This document shows positions 44,735-53,808 of a stretch of DNA of 64,000 nucleotides, in pieces. The first letter of the stretch is position 1. Every line of letters begins with the position of its first letter. Source of the DNA: JAJEFO01 sp022819605 (lineage in GTDB: Bacteria > Pseudomonadota > Alphaproteobacteria > Rhodobacterales > Rhodobacteraceae); assembly GCA_965221545.1 (NCBI GenBank), contig OZ244901.1, forward strand, positions 1,426,001 through 1,490,000. The letters are read 5' to 3'. The translations under genes were made by a program, and so were the position numbers. The notes under the pieces are model-generated. The model had not been told where the DNA came from, did no database searches, and saw nothing but the letters and a program-made list of their open reading frames with translations.

Positions 44735-45678
44735 GTGCGCGTCCTCAGACGCGGATCTACCCAGGCATAGGCAAGATCGACCAGGAAGTTCACGATGATC
44801 ACGGCAAAGACCAGGAGCATCACCACGCTCTCGACCACGATCAGGTCACGCTGCGAGATCGCCTGGAACACAAGCCTGCCAAGACCGGGAAGAAAGAAGA
44901 CGTTTTCGATGATGATCGCGCCGGCCAGCAGGAACGAGAACTGAAGACCGATGATTGTAAGCACCGGGATCAGGGCATTGCGGAGCGCATGCCTCCGGAG
45001 CGCCTGACGTCCCGTGAGGCCCTTCGCTCGGGCGGTTCGGATGTAGTCTTCCGACAGTGTGTCGAGCAGTGACGAACGCATCACGCGCGCCAGGATGGAT
45101 GCCTGCGGAAGCGCGAGCGCAATCGCGGGCAGAGTCAGCGCCTTGACGGCAGCCAGGAACCCCGCGTCCCATCCCGGAAAGCCGCCTGCCGAGAACCAGC
45201 GCAGGTTGACGGCAAAAACGAGAACCATCAAGAGCGCGAACCAGAAGTTGGGGATTGCAACGCCCAGTTGCGTGGTCGCCATGACCGAGATGTCGGTCAG
45301 CGACCCGCGCCGCGTTGCCGCCAGGATGCCGACCGGAAAGGCGACAAGGATCGTCAGGCTGAGCGCATAGATGGCGAGGGGCAGCGAAATCGCGAGTCGT
45401 TCAACCACGATCTCGGACACGGGAGAGCGGTAGGTGTAGGACGTGCCGAAGTCTCCGGTCACCAGGCCGCCGACCCAGGCGAAGTAGCGCTCGTGGGGCG
45501 CCCTGTTCAGGCCAAGCTCGTCCCTGAGGGCGGCCACCGTGTCCGGCTGCGCATTGATGCCCAGCATGAAGGAGGCCGGATCGCCTGGCACGACTTCGAT
45601 GCATGCAAAAATGACCAGGCTCGCAACGACCAGCGAGGCCAGAAGCGAGCCCAGCCGCTTGACGGTGTAGCGCAGCAT
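44731..45678 (-). CDS. Dipeptide-type ABC transporter permease (DppB-like)
   Basis: This 315-residue permease has an N-terminal helix (SLLASLVVASLVIFACIEVV), the DppB-type PGDPASFMLG segment and the EAA loop RTARAKGLTGRQALRRHALR. It begins 21 bases after the binding-protein stop and overlaps the DppC-like gene. It imports peptides, opines or related compounds together with the adjacent binding protein. Confidence 0.95.
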   Translation of the reverse strand: MLRYTVKRLGSLLASLVVASLVIFACIEVVPGDPASFMLGINAQPDTVAALRDELGLNRAPHERYFAWVGGLVTGDFGTSYTYRSPVSEIVVERLAISLPLAIYALSLTILVAFPVGILAATRRGSLTDISVMATTQLGVAIPNFWFALLMVLVFAVNLRWFSAGGFPGWDAGFLAAVKALTLPAIALALPQASILARVMRSSLLDTLSEDYIRTARAKGLTGRQALRRHALRNALIPVLTIIGLQFSFLLAGAIIIENVFFLPGLGRLVFQAISQRDLIVVESVVMLLVFAVIIVNFLVDLAYAWVDPRLRTRT

Positions 45679-45699
45679 GTCAGCCGGCTGCTTGCATGG

Positions 45700-47181
45700 T
45701 CACTCCGTCCAGCTGACTCCGGTCAGGTCCACGGCCTGCGTCGGCGCGTCCGGCCAGATTCCGTTCAGCCGTGCATCCACGACCGAAGTGAGCGCCAACT
45801 GGAAGAGAAAGCCGTTGACATAGTCTTCCGAGATGGTCCGTTGCGCCTCCTGCAGCATTGCCGATCGCTGAGCCGGGTCGTTCTCGACGCTCAAGTCGCT
45901 GATCAACGTCTGGAACTCCGGGTTGTCATACTGGAAGTAGTATTTCGGGCGGGCGTAGATTCCGATGTCCATGGGCTCGGTGTGGCTGACGATGGTCAGG
46001 CCGTAGTCGTAACCGCGAAACACCTGTTCCAGCCACTGCGCCCATTCAAGGTTGGATATCTCGGTCTCGATTCCGACCTCGCGCAATTGCGCGGCGATGA
46101 TTTCGCCCCCGCGTCGCGCGTAGGATGGCGGCGGCAGCTTGAGCGTGGTCTCGAAGCCGTCGGGATATCCCGCTTCGGCCAAGAGGGCCTTGGCGGCCTC
46201 CGGGTCATGCGGCGCGTTCCCGGTCAGGTCGACATAGTCGGGGTGATGCGGTGCAAAGTGCGTTCCGATTGGCGTGCCATATCCGAACATGGCTCCGTCA
46301 ATGATCGCCTGACGGTCTATCGCCATGCTGACGGCCTTGCGAACGCGAACATCGCCGAAGGGCTCCATCTTGTTGTTGATCGCAAGGATGGTCTCGCCTT
46401 CCGTGTTGCCGGCCAGAACCGTGAATCGCGGATCCGCTTCGAACTGAACCAGGTTTTCCGGGGCCGGATAGGAGTAGAACGCGTCGATGTCGCCCGCCAT
46501 CATCGCCGAAAAGGCTGCGGTCGGTTCCGAAATGAACTTGAACGTCGCCTGCTCGAGTGCCGGTGCGGCGCCCCAGTAATCCGCGTTGCGGACAATCGTG
46601 ATGCTGTCGCCGCGCTTCCACTCGGAGAACCTGAACGCACCGGTGCCGACCGGATTGCCCTTGATGTCGTCAATGCTCTCGGGCGCCACGATGACGGCGT
46701 CTCCCCAGGCCATGTTGAAGAGGAAATTGCCCTGCGGCGAATTCAAGGTGACCACGACCGTGGTCGGGCCGGCCGCCTCGACGGACTTGATTCCGGCGAA
46801 CAGCGCCTTCTGGGCGTTCTGCGAATCTTCGGCGCGTGCGCGATCCAGCGAGAAGACCACGTCCGTGGCCTCGAGGTCCGTGCCGTCATGGAACTTGACG
46901 CCTGGGCGCAGGTTGAACGTGTAGGTCGTGCCGTCGTCAGAAATCTCCCAGCTTTCGGCGAGGCCCGGTCCTACCGAGCCGTCGGGGCCGAACCGGGTCA
47001 GGCCTTCGAAGATGTTCGAATACAGAACCTGGTCAATGGCCCCGGCGGCGGCCGAGGTGGGGTCGAGATGGGGCGGCTCCAGTTGAATGCCGATGGTGAC
47101 GTCGGCCTTTGCGGCCCATGCACCGCCGGCAGTCAGCGCCAGAAGCGCGACGGCGGCGGCCGATTGCTGAATTCTGTTCAT
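45700..47181 (-). CDS. ABC transporter substrate-binding protein, family 5
   Basis: This 493-residue periplasmic protein has a Sec signal peptide (hydrophobic AAAVALLALTAGGAWA). Family 5 features include LEPPHLDPTSAAAGAIDQVL, YTFNLRPGVKFHDGTDLEAT and GTGAFRFSEWK. The ATG at 47181 has AAGGAGACAC upstream; the longer frame overlaps the peptidase and is rejected. It is coupled to an M20 peptidase, so a peptide or N-acylated amino compound is a likely ligand. Confidence 0.94.
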   Translation of the reverse strand: MNRIQQSAAAVALLALTAGGAWAAKADVTIGIQLEPPHLDPTSAAAGAIDQVLYSNIFEGLTRFGPDGSVGPGLAESWEISDDGTTYTFNLRPGVKFHDGTDLEATDVVFSLDRARAEDSQNAQKALFAGIKSVEAAGPTTVVVTLNSPQGNFLFNMAWGDAVIVAPESIDDIKGNPVGTGAFRFSEWKRGDSITIVRNADYWGAAPALEQATFKFISEPTAAFSAMMAGDIDAFYSYPAPENLVQFEADPRFTVLAGNTEGETILAINNKMEPFGDVRVRKAVSMAIDRQAIIDGAMFGYGTPIGTHFAPHHPDYVDLTGNAPHDPEAAKALLAEAGYPDGFETTLKLPPPSYARRGGEIIAAQLREVGIETEISNLEWAQWLEQVFRGYDYGLTIVSHTEPMDIGIYARPKYYFQYDNPEFQTLISDLSVENDPAQRSAMLQEAQRTISEDYVNGFLFQLALTSVVDARLNGIWPDAPTQAVDLTGVSWTE

Positions 47182-47201
47182 GAGTGTCTCCTTTGAGTTG
47201 G

Positions 47202-48536
47202 TCAGGCGGGTGCCTGTCGTTGCGTCGTGAGCAGATCCATGAGGCAAAGTCCCATGACCTTGGCCGAATCCATCATATCCTGAACCACGACGTATTCATC
47301 CGGTTTGTGCGCGAGTTCCAGGAGACCCGGTCCGTAGGCAATGCAGTTGTCGAGCTTACCGATCCGGTCAATGTGCTTCTGGTCGTAGGTGCCGGGCGAG
47401 ACGACGTAGTCCGGGTCTCTGCCGAAGACGTCCCTGATGGCCTTGGCGACGCCCTTGACGACCGGAGCGTCCTTTTCGGTCATCGTGGGCGCCACGCTCC
47501 AGAGTTCGCGAAGGTCGTAGCTGAAGTTCGGTCTGTCTCGCGCAATTCCTTCGAGCACGTCTTCGATCTCGCGCACGACCTCGTCCCGGCTTTCCTCGAT
47601 CAGGTAGCGGCGGTCGACGATCATTCTCGCATTGTCGGGCACGCAGGCTGAAGGCCAGCCGGTGAAGTATTCCGGCAGCTCTGCCTGCCCGCCGTGCAGG
47701 CTGTTGATGTTCATCGTGGATTGCCGCGCGCCCTCCGGCACGATCGGCATGTCCGTGCGCTTTGCGGCAAGCGCCGGATAGAGCCTGTCCTCCATTTCGC
47801 GCAGGACCGCGCCCATGTGGCGCACCGCGCAGTCGCCGAGGAACGGCATCGAACCATGCGCAATTTCCCCGTGCGTTTCGATCTCGCCCCACCAGACTCC
47901 CCGGTGACCGAGACAGATGCGGTCCTTCTGCAGCGGTTCCGGTATGATCACGTGATCAACATGTGCAAAGCGGCCTTGTTCGGCGAGATGGGCGACTCCG
48001 CCATAGCCACCTGTCTCCTCGTCGGCAGTCCCGGAGATCTCGATCATGCCCGGATGGCCTGGATACGCCTCGACGAACGCTTCCACCGCGATGATCGAGG
48101 CCGCCAGCCCGCCCTTCATGTCGCAGGATCCGCGCCCGTAGATCTTCCCGTCGACGAGTTCGGCCCCGAATGGGTCAAAGGTCCATCCGCGCCCGGTCTC
48201 GACCACGTCGATGTGGCTGTTGAAGTGGACGCACTGTCCTGGCGACGCTCCCTCGCGCTGCGCAACGACGTTCCAGCGAGGATAACGGTCGCTGTCGCCG
48301 GGCGCGCCTGCGGCGCGCTCGATGGTTGCCGTGAAGCCGGACCTTTCGAGGCGACGGGCAAGAAACTCGCAGATGTCGCGATAGTTCTCGCCCGGAGGAT
48401 TGACGGTTGGGATGCGGACCAGTTCCTGCGTCAACGCCACAAGGTCGTCGCGCTTGGCTTCGAGCCTGTCGGAGAGCGCATCGGCGCCTATGCAGTCCAT
48501 CCCCATGCCGTGACCGTATTTTGCCAAGTATTGCAT
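47202..48536 (-). CDS. M20 family metallopeptidase (ArgE/DapE type)
   Basis: M20 enzymes hydrolyse N-acyl amino acids or dipeptides with a two-zinc centre. Visible motifs are HFNSHIDVVETG (first His and Asp), GRGSCDMKGGLAA (bridging Asp) and GTADEETGGYG (catalytic and metal Glu). The C-terminal metal His is in VSPGTYDQKHIDRIG. The ATG at 48536 is listed, but ATG 48500, closer to the conserved LEAKRDDLVALTQELV, is equally possible; neither has a clear ribosome site. It is the first gene of the operon with the binding protein 20 bases downstream. Confidence 0.92.
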   Translation of the reverse strand: MQYLAKYGHGMGMDCIGADALSDRLEAKRDDLVALTQELVRIPTVNPPGENYRDICEFLARRLERSGFTATIERAAGAPGDSDRYPRWNVVAQREGASPGQCVHFNSHIDVVETGRGWTFDPFGAELVDGKIYGRGSCDMKGGLAASIIAVEAFVEAYPGHPGMIEISGTADEETGGYGGVAHLAEQGRFAHVDHVIIPEPLQKDRICLGHRGVWWGEIETHGEIAHGSMPFLGDCAVRHMGAVLREMEDRLYPALAAKRTDMPIVPEGARQSTMNINSLHGGQAELPEYFTGWPSACVPDNARMIVDRRYLIEESRDEVVREIEDVLEGIARDRPNFSYDLRELWSVAPTMTEKDAPVVKGVAKAIRDVFGRDPDYVVSPGTYDQKHIDRIGKLDNCIAYGPGLLELAHKPDEYVVVQDMMDSAKVMGLCLMDLLTTQRQAPA

Positions 48537-48633
48537 GACAAGAGCCGAGGCGATCCCGGGCGGTGTTGCTTACGGCCCGGAATGACGTACCTTCCGATGA
48601 CGGCGGGGCGAATCGCTGCAGGCCGGAAGAAGC
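48537..48633. promoter_or_regulatory. Divergent promoter region, peptidase operon / TIM-barrel isomerase
   Basis: These 97 bases separate two diverging genes and must carry both promoters. No regulator gene is adjacent and I see no convincing palindrome. Confidence 0.35.
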
Positions 48634-49710
48634 ATGAACCGGGAGAAACCCGTCATGAAGACGATGAAGGGGCCAGCGCTGTTTCTGGCGCAGTTCGCGG
48701 CCGACGAGGCACCGTTCAATTCCTGGGACGGCATCACGAGGTGGGCGGCCGATTGCGGCTACAAGGGCGTGCAGGTGCCCTCTTGGGATGATCGCTTTTT
48801 CGATCTGGAGAAGGCTGCCGAGAGCAAGGACTATTGCGACGAGTTCAAGGGAATGGCTGCTGAGAACGGCATCGAGGTGACCGAGTTGTCGACTCACCTT
48901 CAAGGCCAGCTCGTGGCGGTGCATCCTGCGTATGACGCGGCCTTCGACGGGTTTGCTGCCGAATCCGTGCGCGGCAATCCCGGGGCGCGACAGGAATGGG
49001 CGGTCGATCAGGTCAAGAAGGCGCTGTCCGCATCGAGAAATCTCGGTCTCACGGAACAGGCGGCGTTTTCGGGGGCGCTGGCGTGGCCATATATCTATCC
49101 CTGGCCGCAGCGGCCGGCTGGACTGATCGAGACAGCGTTTGACGAGCTGGCCTCGCGCTGGCGTCCGATACTTGAACACGCCGAGGATTGCGGGGTCGAC
49201 ATCTGCTTCGAGATACATCCCGGCGAGGACCTGCATGACGGGGTCACCTACGAGATGTTCCTGGAGCGAACCGGCAACCACGCGCGGGCCTGCATGCTCT
49301 ACGACCCGTCGCACTACGTGCTGCAATGCCTCGACTACCTGGACAACATCGACATCTACAAGGACAGGATACGCATGTTTCACGTCAAGGATGCCGAGTT
49401 CAACCCGACCGGTCGGCAAGGGGTCTACTCGGGCTATCAGCCTTGGGTCGACCGTGCGGGCCGATTCAGGTCCCTTGGCGACGGGCAGGTGGATTTCGTG
49501 TCAGTGTTCTCGAAGCTCACGGCTGCCGGATTCGATGGCTGGGCCGTGGTGGAATGGGAGTGCTGCCTGAAGCATCCGGAGGACGGCGCCCGGGAAGGGG
49601 CGGCTTTCGTGAGGGACCATATCATCCGCGTGACCGAAAGGGCGTTTGACGACTTTGCAGGAGGTGATTCGGATGCGGCCGCGAACCGGAAGATGCTGGG
49701 CATCGAATAG
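48634..49710 (+). CDS. Sugar phosphate isomerase/epimerase (AP-endonuclease-2 fold)
   Basis: The 358-residue TIM barrel resembles hydroxypyruvate isomerase/IolE-type enzymes that act on small sugars. Metal-binding residues are in CFEIHPGEDL (Glu, His), YDPSHYVLQ (Asp, His), MFHVKDAEF (His, Asp) and VVEWECC (Glu). Either ATG 48634 (GGAAGAAGC upstream) or ATG 48655 (GGGAGAAACC upstream) could start it. It stands alone between two - strand transporter operons; its substrate is unknown. Confidence 0.88.
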   Translation: MNREKPVMKTMKGPALFLAQFAADEAPFNSWDGITRWAADCGYKGVQVPSWDDRFFDLEKAAESKDYCDEFKGMAAENGIEVTELSTHLQGQLVAVHPAYDAAFDGFAAESVRGNPGARQEWAVDQVKKALSASRNLGLTEQAAFSGALAWPYIYPWPQRPAGLIETAFDELASRWRPILEHAEDCGVDICFEIHPGEDLHDGVTYEMFLERTGNHARACMLYDPSHYVLQCLDYLDNIDIYKDRIRMFHVKDAEFNPTGRQGVYSGYQPWVDRAGRFRSLGDGQVDFVSVFSKLTAAGFDGWAVVEWECCLKHPEDGAREGAAFVRDHIIRVTERAFDDFAGGDSDAAANRKMLGIE

Positions 49711-49943
49711 CGGCAAACAGTGAACAGAGCAAACTGCAGCGCAGTCACGCAGCCGGCATTCGGCGGAGTCGCGCATCGTCGCCGGACAGGAAACCGGCAC
49801 TGCATGATGCCGTCGCAAGGGCCGCGGGCCTTCGGTCAAGCGAACGGCCCAAGCTCCTGCTGCATTGTCGGAGAGCCTTCGGACGGATAGGGGCCACGCG
49901 CCCAGGGCAGGGCGCGTGACTCGGTCAGACACTTGAAGTCGGA

Positions 49944-50897
49944 TCAGCCGTTGATCCAGGCGTTCACGATGTCCTGGTTGTCGGCAATCCACTCCTCGGC
50001 GACTTCCTGCGGGTCCCGCTTCTTCTCGAAGATCTCGAGAATCCACAGTCCGACTTCATCACCGGTGAGCTGCACGTTCTTGAGCATCTGTGCCACCGCC
50101 GGGTTGCGGTCCCAAAGAGACTTCGAAAACGCGATATAGACGTCGTTGTCGGCGATGACGCACTCGAAGTGCGAAACTTCCAGCCAGTTCTCGGCATCGA
50201 GATCAACGTCTTCGCAGCCTTCGAAGCGTGCCGGCTCCTCGACTTTCACCAGATCGAACTGCACATGGATGGACTCGGGTGTCCAGGCATAGAACAGCTG
50301 CGGCTGGGACGCGGCATAGGCCGCCGCAAGCCCGGCCTTGAAAGTGTCGGCGGAGATGATGTTCGGCTCCCAAAGGCTGTCCAGGCCGTAGGACTTGAAC
50401 TTGATCTGCCAGCGCTTCGTCGAAGCCCAGGTTACGTCACCGGCCCAGTATTCGCCCAGGCCGTCGCCGTCGGTGTCGAACATGGCAGCGATTTCCGGCT
50501 TCCTGAGGTCGTCGATCGAGCGGATCGTGTCGGCCATGTAGAACGGAATGTAGATGTTCGAAGTTCCCTTGTACGGCATGTTGTGGTCTACCGTGCCGTT
50601 GCCTACGATGTACTCGTCCCATGCAGACTGCCAGTTGGGCATCCACATGTCCGTGTGGACGTCGATCGAGCCGTCCCCTTTGTCCATGCCGGCATAGATG
50701 ACCGACTGCTGGTTCATGCCCTCGATGATTTCCGCCTCGCTCCCCATCGGGCCGGTGATGATGGCTTTGAGGACGTGGCCGATCGCGCGGGCGCCGTTCC
50801 AGTTCAGGTCCGAGAGCTTGACGGTTTCCTGTGCACCGGCACTGGTCGCCGCAAGGAGCACGGCGCCAATCGCCGTCGCTTTCAATGTAAGTCTCAT
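49944..50897 (-). CDS. Glycine betaine/proline-type ABC substrate-binding protein (ProX/OpuAC)
   Basis: The 317-residue periplasmic protein has a Sec signal (LKATAIGAVLLAATSAGAQ). OpuAC features include KLSDLNWNGARAIGHVLKAI, DVHTDMWMPNWQSAWDEY and FYAWTPESIHVQFDL. Aromatic residues (W in MWMPNW and AWTPE) are the kind that cage quaternary amines. The start is ATG 50897 with AGGGAGAAAG upstream. It is the last gene of the DUF1989-GcvT/ProV/ProW operon. Confidence 0.9.
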   Translation of the reverse strand: MRLTLKATAIGAVLLAATSAGAQETVKLSDLNWNGARAIGHVLKAIITGPMGSEAEIIEGMNQQSVIYAGMDKGDGSIDVHTDMWMPNWQSAWDEYIVGNGTVDHNMPYKGTSNIYIPFYMADTIRSIDDLRKPEIAAMFDTDGDGLGEYWAGDVTWASTKRWQIKFKSYGLDSLWEPNIISADTFKAGLAAAYAASQPQLFYAWTPESIHVQFDLVKVEEPARFEGCEDVDLDAENWLEVSHFECVIADNDVYIAFSKSLWDRNPAVAQMLKNVQLTGDEVGLWILEIFEKKRDPQEVAEEWIADNQDIVNAWING

Positions 50898-50935
50898 GGT
50901 CTTTCTCCCTATTTGAGATTGAGTCTTGTGCATTC

Positions 50936-52762
50936 TCAGATCCGGCTCAACGAACTGCGGATCCCCTTGAGAATTCTGTCGATCACCATGGCCACGAGCG
51001 CGATGGCGATGCCTGCGAGCAAGCCCTTTCCGGCCTGGGCATCGCCCAGCGCGGCCGTCACGATCGCGCCCAGGCCTTCCGCGCCGATGAATGCCGAGAT
51101 CGTTGCCATGGAGAGTGCCAGCATGATTGTCTGGTTCAGGCCTGCCATTATTGACGGCACGGCCATGGGAAGTTCGACCTTTGTCAGCAGCTGCCGTTCG
51201 GATGCGCCGAAGGCGAGGGCCGCCTCCTTCGTGCTTTGCGGAACCTGCCTGATGCCAAGGGCGGTCAGTTTCACCATGGGCGGTATGGCGAAGACCACGG
51301 TCGCCAGCACGGCGGGAGGCTGCGAGATTCCGAAGAAGGCGACGGCGGGGACGAGGTAGGATAGCGAGGGGATGGTCTGCATCACGTCGAGAATCGGTTC
51401 GGTGATCCAGTTCGCGACCCGGTTCTTTGCCATCCATATGCCGACGGGCAGACCGACGAAGATGCATATCGCCGTCGCCACGACGACCAGCGCCATTGTT
51501 TGCATCGCGATCTGCCAGAGTTCGAATACCGCCAGAAATGTCAGGGAAGCGCCGACAAACACGACGGTGCCCGTGCCGCAGTAGGCCCAGGCCAGGATCA
51601 TGGCGAGACCAACCAGGACCGGCCAGGGAGTCAGCATGAACGCAACTTCCACGCGAATGAGTGACTGCCGGAGCACGTTGGTGAGCGCGTCGAAGATTCC
51701 GGCATACTGCGCACGCAGGAAATTTATGCCGATGTCGATTGATTCCGCCGTGTAGGTGAAGATGTTTACGGTCCGGCCTTCCACCGGATCCTTGACCTGC
51801 CTGATGACTTTCGTGGCGCCTCTTCGTCCCTGTGCAATGGCTTCCTCGTCCGGCACGCGCCTGTATGTCACGTCCTCGGGCGGGTCGATGCGTGCAAGTG
51901 TCGGGAAGTCGTCGATGAACAGGCAGTCGAAGCGGTCCTTGGCCGAGACGGTCTTGAAGTCTTCGACCGCATCGTTCTCGCGCCTGAGCTGGCGCTCTTC
52001 CCGCCGGATTTCGCCGAGGCGGCTCTTCTGGTCGTCGGTCAGGGACGCACTTGCTTCAAGTGTTGCCCTCTCGGTGACAAGCCTGTCCCGTCGATCAGCC
52101 ATGACGGACGTCAGGTCGGAGACTTCGGTCACGCCGTAGCGGGAAAGCAGTCGCTGGGTGCCGTCGATCGCACGTACCTGGTTGAAGCAGGCCCGTTCGT
52201 CGATCCTCTGTTGCGTTGAACGGTAAAGAGTGATGGGCGCTGCGAGGACGAGGATCAACGCGGCGATTACCACGCGACGCGTCTCGACGCCACGAGCTGT
52301 GTGCTCATCGATCCGCCATTTGGAATATTGCTTGAAATACCACCTGTTGGCCTGGAGGCCGATGAGCAGGCGGCCCAGGATGAGCGTGGCGATTCCGACG
52401 TTGTTGTAGACGCTCAGCCACCGCGTGTAGCGTTCGATCAGAATGGCGTTGGCGGAGGGGTCGAGATGAGCATCAGCAAGCAAAGGTCCGTACTTGAAGT
52501 TCTGCATCAGGCAGACGAGCCCAACCATGTCCAGCGCGAGCGAGACCCAGAATATCAGCCACACTCCGCGCCAGGCGCCCCAGACCCACGGAATCAGCAG
52601 TCCCGCGAGGTTCATGTGCCAGAACGGCAGCTCGCCTTTCTGGAGACGTTCGAAGACCGAGCCGTAATAGGCTGCATTCCGATCCGCGAACACGGTTACC
52701 GAGACATCCCGGCTCTCGACTTCGCGCGGTTCCGCTCCGCTCAGTGCAGCAATCGTGCTCAT
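50936..52762 (-). CDS. ProW-like ABC permease with large N-terminal extension
   Basis: The C-terminal ~270 residues are a ProW/OpuAB permease with MQTMALVVVATAICIFVGLP, VMQTIPSLSYLVPAVAFFGI and the EAA loop KEAALAFGASERQLLTKVEL. The N-terminal ~330 residues are extra. They hold four or so hydrophobic helices (about 52-75, 78-92, 118-135, 165-182), then a soluble, charged coiled-coil region (about 215-270: TDDQKSRLGEIRREERQLRR) and a small domain with CLFIDDFPTLARIDPPEDV. The start overlaps the ProV stop as ATGA. Confidence 0.88.
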   Translation of the reverse strand: MSTIAALSGAEPREVESRDVSVTVFADRNAAYYGSVFERLQKGELPFWHMNLAGLLIPWVWGAWRGVWLIFWVSLALDMVGLVCLMQNFKYGPLLADAHLDPSANAILIERYTRWLSVYNNVGIATLILGRLLIGLQANRWYFKQYSKWRIDEHTARGVETRRVVIAALILVLAAPITLYRSTQQRIDERACFNQVRAIDGTQRLLSRYGVTEVSDLTSVMADRRDRLVTERATLEASASLTDDQKSRLGEIRREERQLRRENDAVEDFKTVSAKDRFDCLFIDDFPTLARIDPPEDVTYRRVPDEEAIAQGRRGATKVIRQVKDPVEGRTVNIFTYTAESIDIGINFLRAQYAGIFDALTNVLRQSLIRVEVAFMLTPWPVLVGLAMILAWAYCGTGTVVFVGASLTFLAVFELWQIAMQTMALVVVATAICIFVGLPVGIWMAKNRVANWITEPILDVMQTIPSLSYLVPAVAFFGISQPPAVLATVVFAIPPMVKLTALGIRQVPQSTKEAALAFGASERQLLTKVELPMAVPSIMAGLNQTIMLALSMATISAFIGAEGLGAIVTAALGDAQAGKGLLAGIAIALVAMVIDRILKGIRSSLSRI

Positions 52763-53808
52763 TGGGCTTCAGTTCCCTGCAGGCCGTGAAGGAGCGTGTC
52801 CTTGGTGACAATCCCTACGGTGTTGCCATCGTGCCGAATCAGCACGGGAAGCTCGGTGCCCGTGGAAAGTTCCACGAGCGTGTCGAGATCGTCTTCCGGT
52901 CGTGCGGTCGGGTACTCGTGAGCGTCGTCAATGGGCCCATGCCGGGCGACGTGGCTTTCGACCTTAACCATGATCTTTGATGCGGAAACGAGCTTCAGCC
53001 GGGAAATTCCCGCCACAAAGTCTGCCACGTAGTCGTCTGCGGGCGCTGTGACGATATCCTCGGCCGTGCCGATCTGGACAATTTCGCCGTCGTTCATGAT
53101 GCCGATGCGGTCACCCATCCGGATCGCTTCGTCCAGGTCGTGCGTGATGAAGACAGTGGTCTTCCTGAGATTCTGGCTGAGGCCCAGGAATTCGTCCTGC
53201 AAGTTCCGGCGAATGAGCGGATCGAGTGCGGAAAAAGGTTCGTCCATCAAGAGGATTTCGGGATCCGCGGCGAGCGCCCTTGCGAGGCCAACTCGCTGCT
53301 GCATGCCGCCGGAAAGCTCCGAAGGCAGCCGGTCTCCGTACCCGTGCAAGGACACCGTTTCAAGGGCGTGGTCAGCAAGCTGGGCACGGTGGTAGGCATC
53401 CTTGCCACGGAGCTCGAGCGCGAAACCGATATTGTCCCTGACCGAACGATGCGGGAGCAGTGCCATGTTCTGGAAGACCATTCCGATCTTTTCTGCACGC
53501 AGGGCACGCAGCACCTCGGGCGTCATCGCTCCGATGTCCTCGCCAAGGATGCGGATCGTGCCGGCGGTGGGCTCGATCAGGCGATTGATGTGGCGAACCA
53601 GTGTCGACTTGCCCGATCCTGAAAGGCCCATCAGGCAGAATATCTCGCCTTCCTCGACCGTGAACGAGGCGTCCTTTACGCCTATGATCGCACCAAATCG
53701 GTCCAGCACCTCGGGCTTCCCAAGCCCTTCATTGCGGACTGCGGCTATGGCTTCGTCGGCCTTGTCGCCAAAGATCTTCCAAACGCCATCGACCTCGACA
53801 ACGCTCAT
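52759..53808 (-). CDS. ProV-like ABC ATP-binding protein with C-terminal CBS region
   Basis: The 349-residue ATPase has Walker A MGLSGSGKSTLVRHINRL, signature LSGGMQQRVGLARAL and Walker B ILLMDEPFSALDP, all in the glycine-betaine transporter form. The insertion KIFGDKADEAIAAVRNEGLG near the N-terminus is also typical. The C-terminus (about 285-349) is a single CBS-like part (VLIRHDGNTVGIVTKDTLLHG). ATGA overlaps join it to both neighbours. Confidence 0.93.
   Translation of the reverse strand: MSVVEVDGVWKIFGDKADEAIAAVRNEGLGKPEVLDRFGAIIGVKDASFTVEEGEIFCLMGLSGSGKSTLVRHINRLIEPTAGTIRILGEDIGAMTPEVLRALRAEKIGMVFQNMALLPHRSVRDNIGFALELRGKDAYHRAQLADHALETVSLHGYGDRLPSELSGGMQQRVGLARALAADPEILLMDEPFSALDPLIRRNLQDEFLGLSQNLRKTTVFITHDLDEAIRMGDRIGIMNDGEIVQIGTAEDIVTAPADDYVADFVAGISRLKLVSASKIMVKVESHVARHGPIDDAHEYPTARPEDDLDTLVELSTGTELPVLIRHDGNTVGIVTKDTLLHGLQGTEAQ

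Noticed and set aside
45268..47196. 642-codon + strand frame opposite DppB and the binding protein
   Set aside because: It spans two well-supported genes on the other strand and their junction, with no recognisable domain or start signal.
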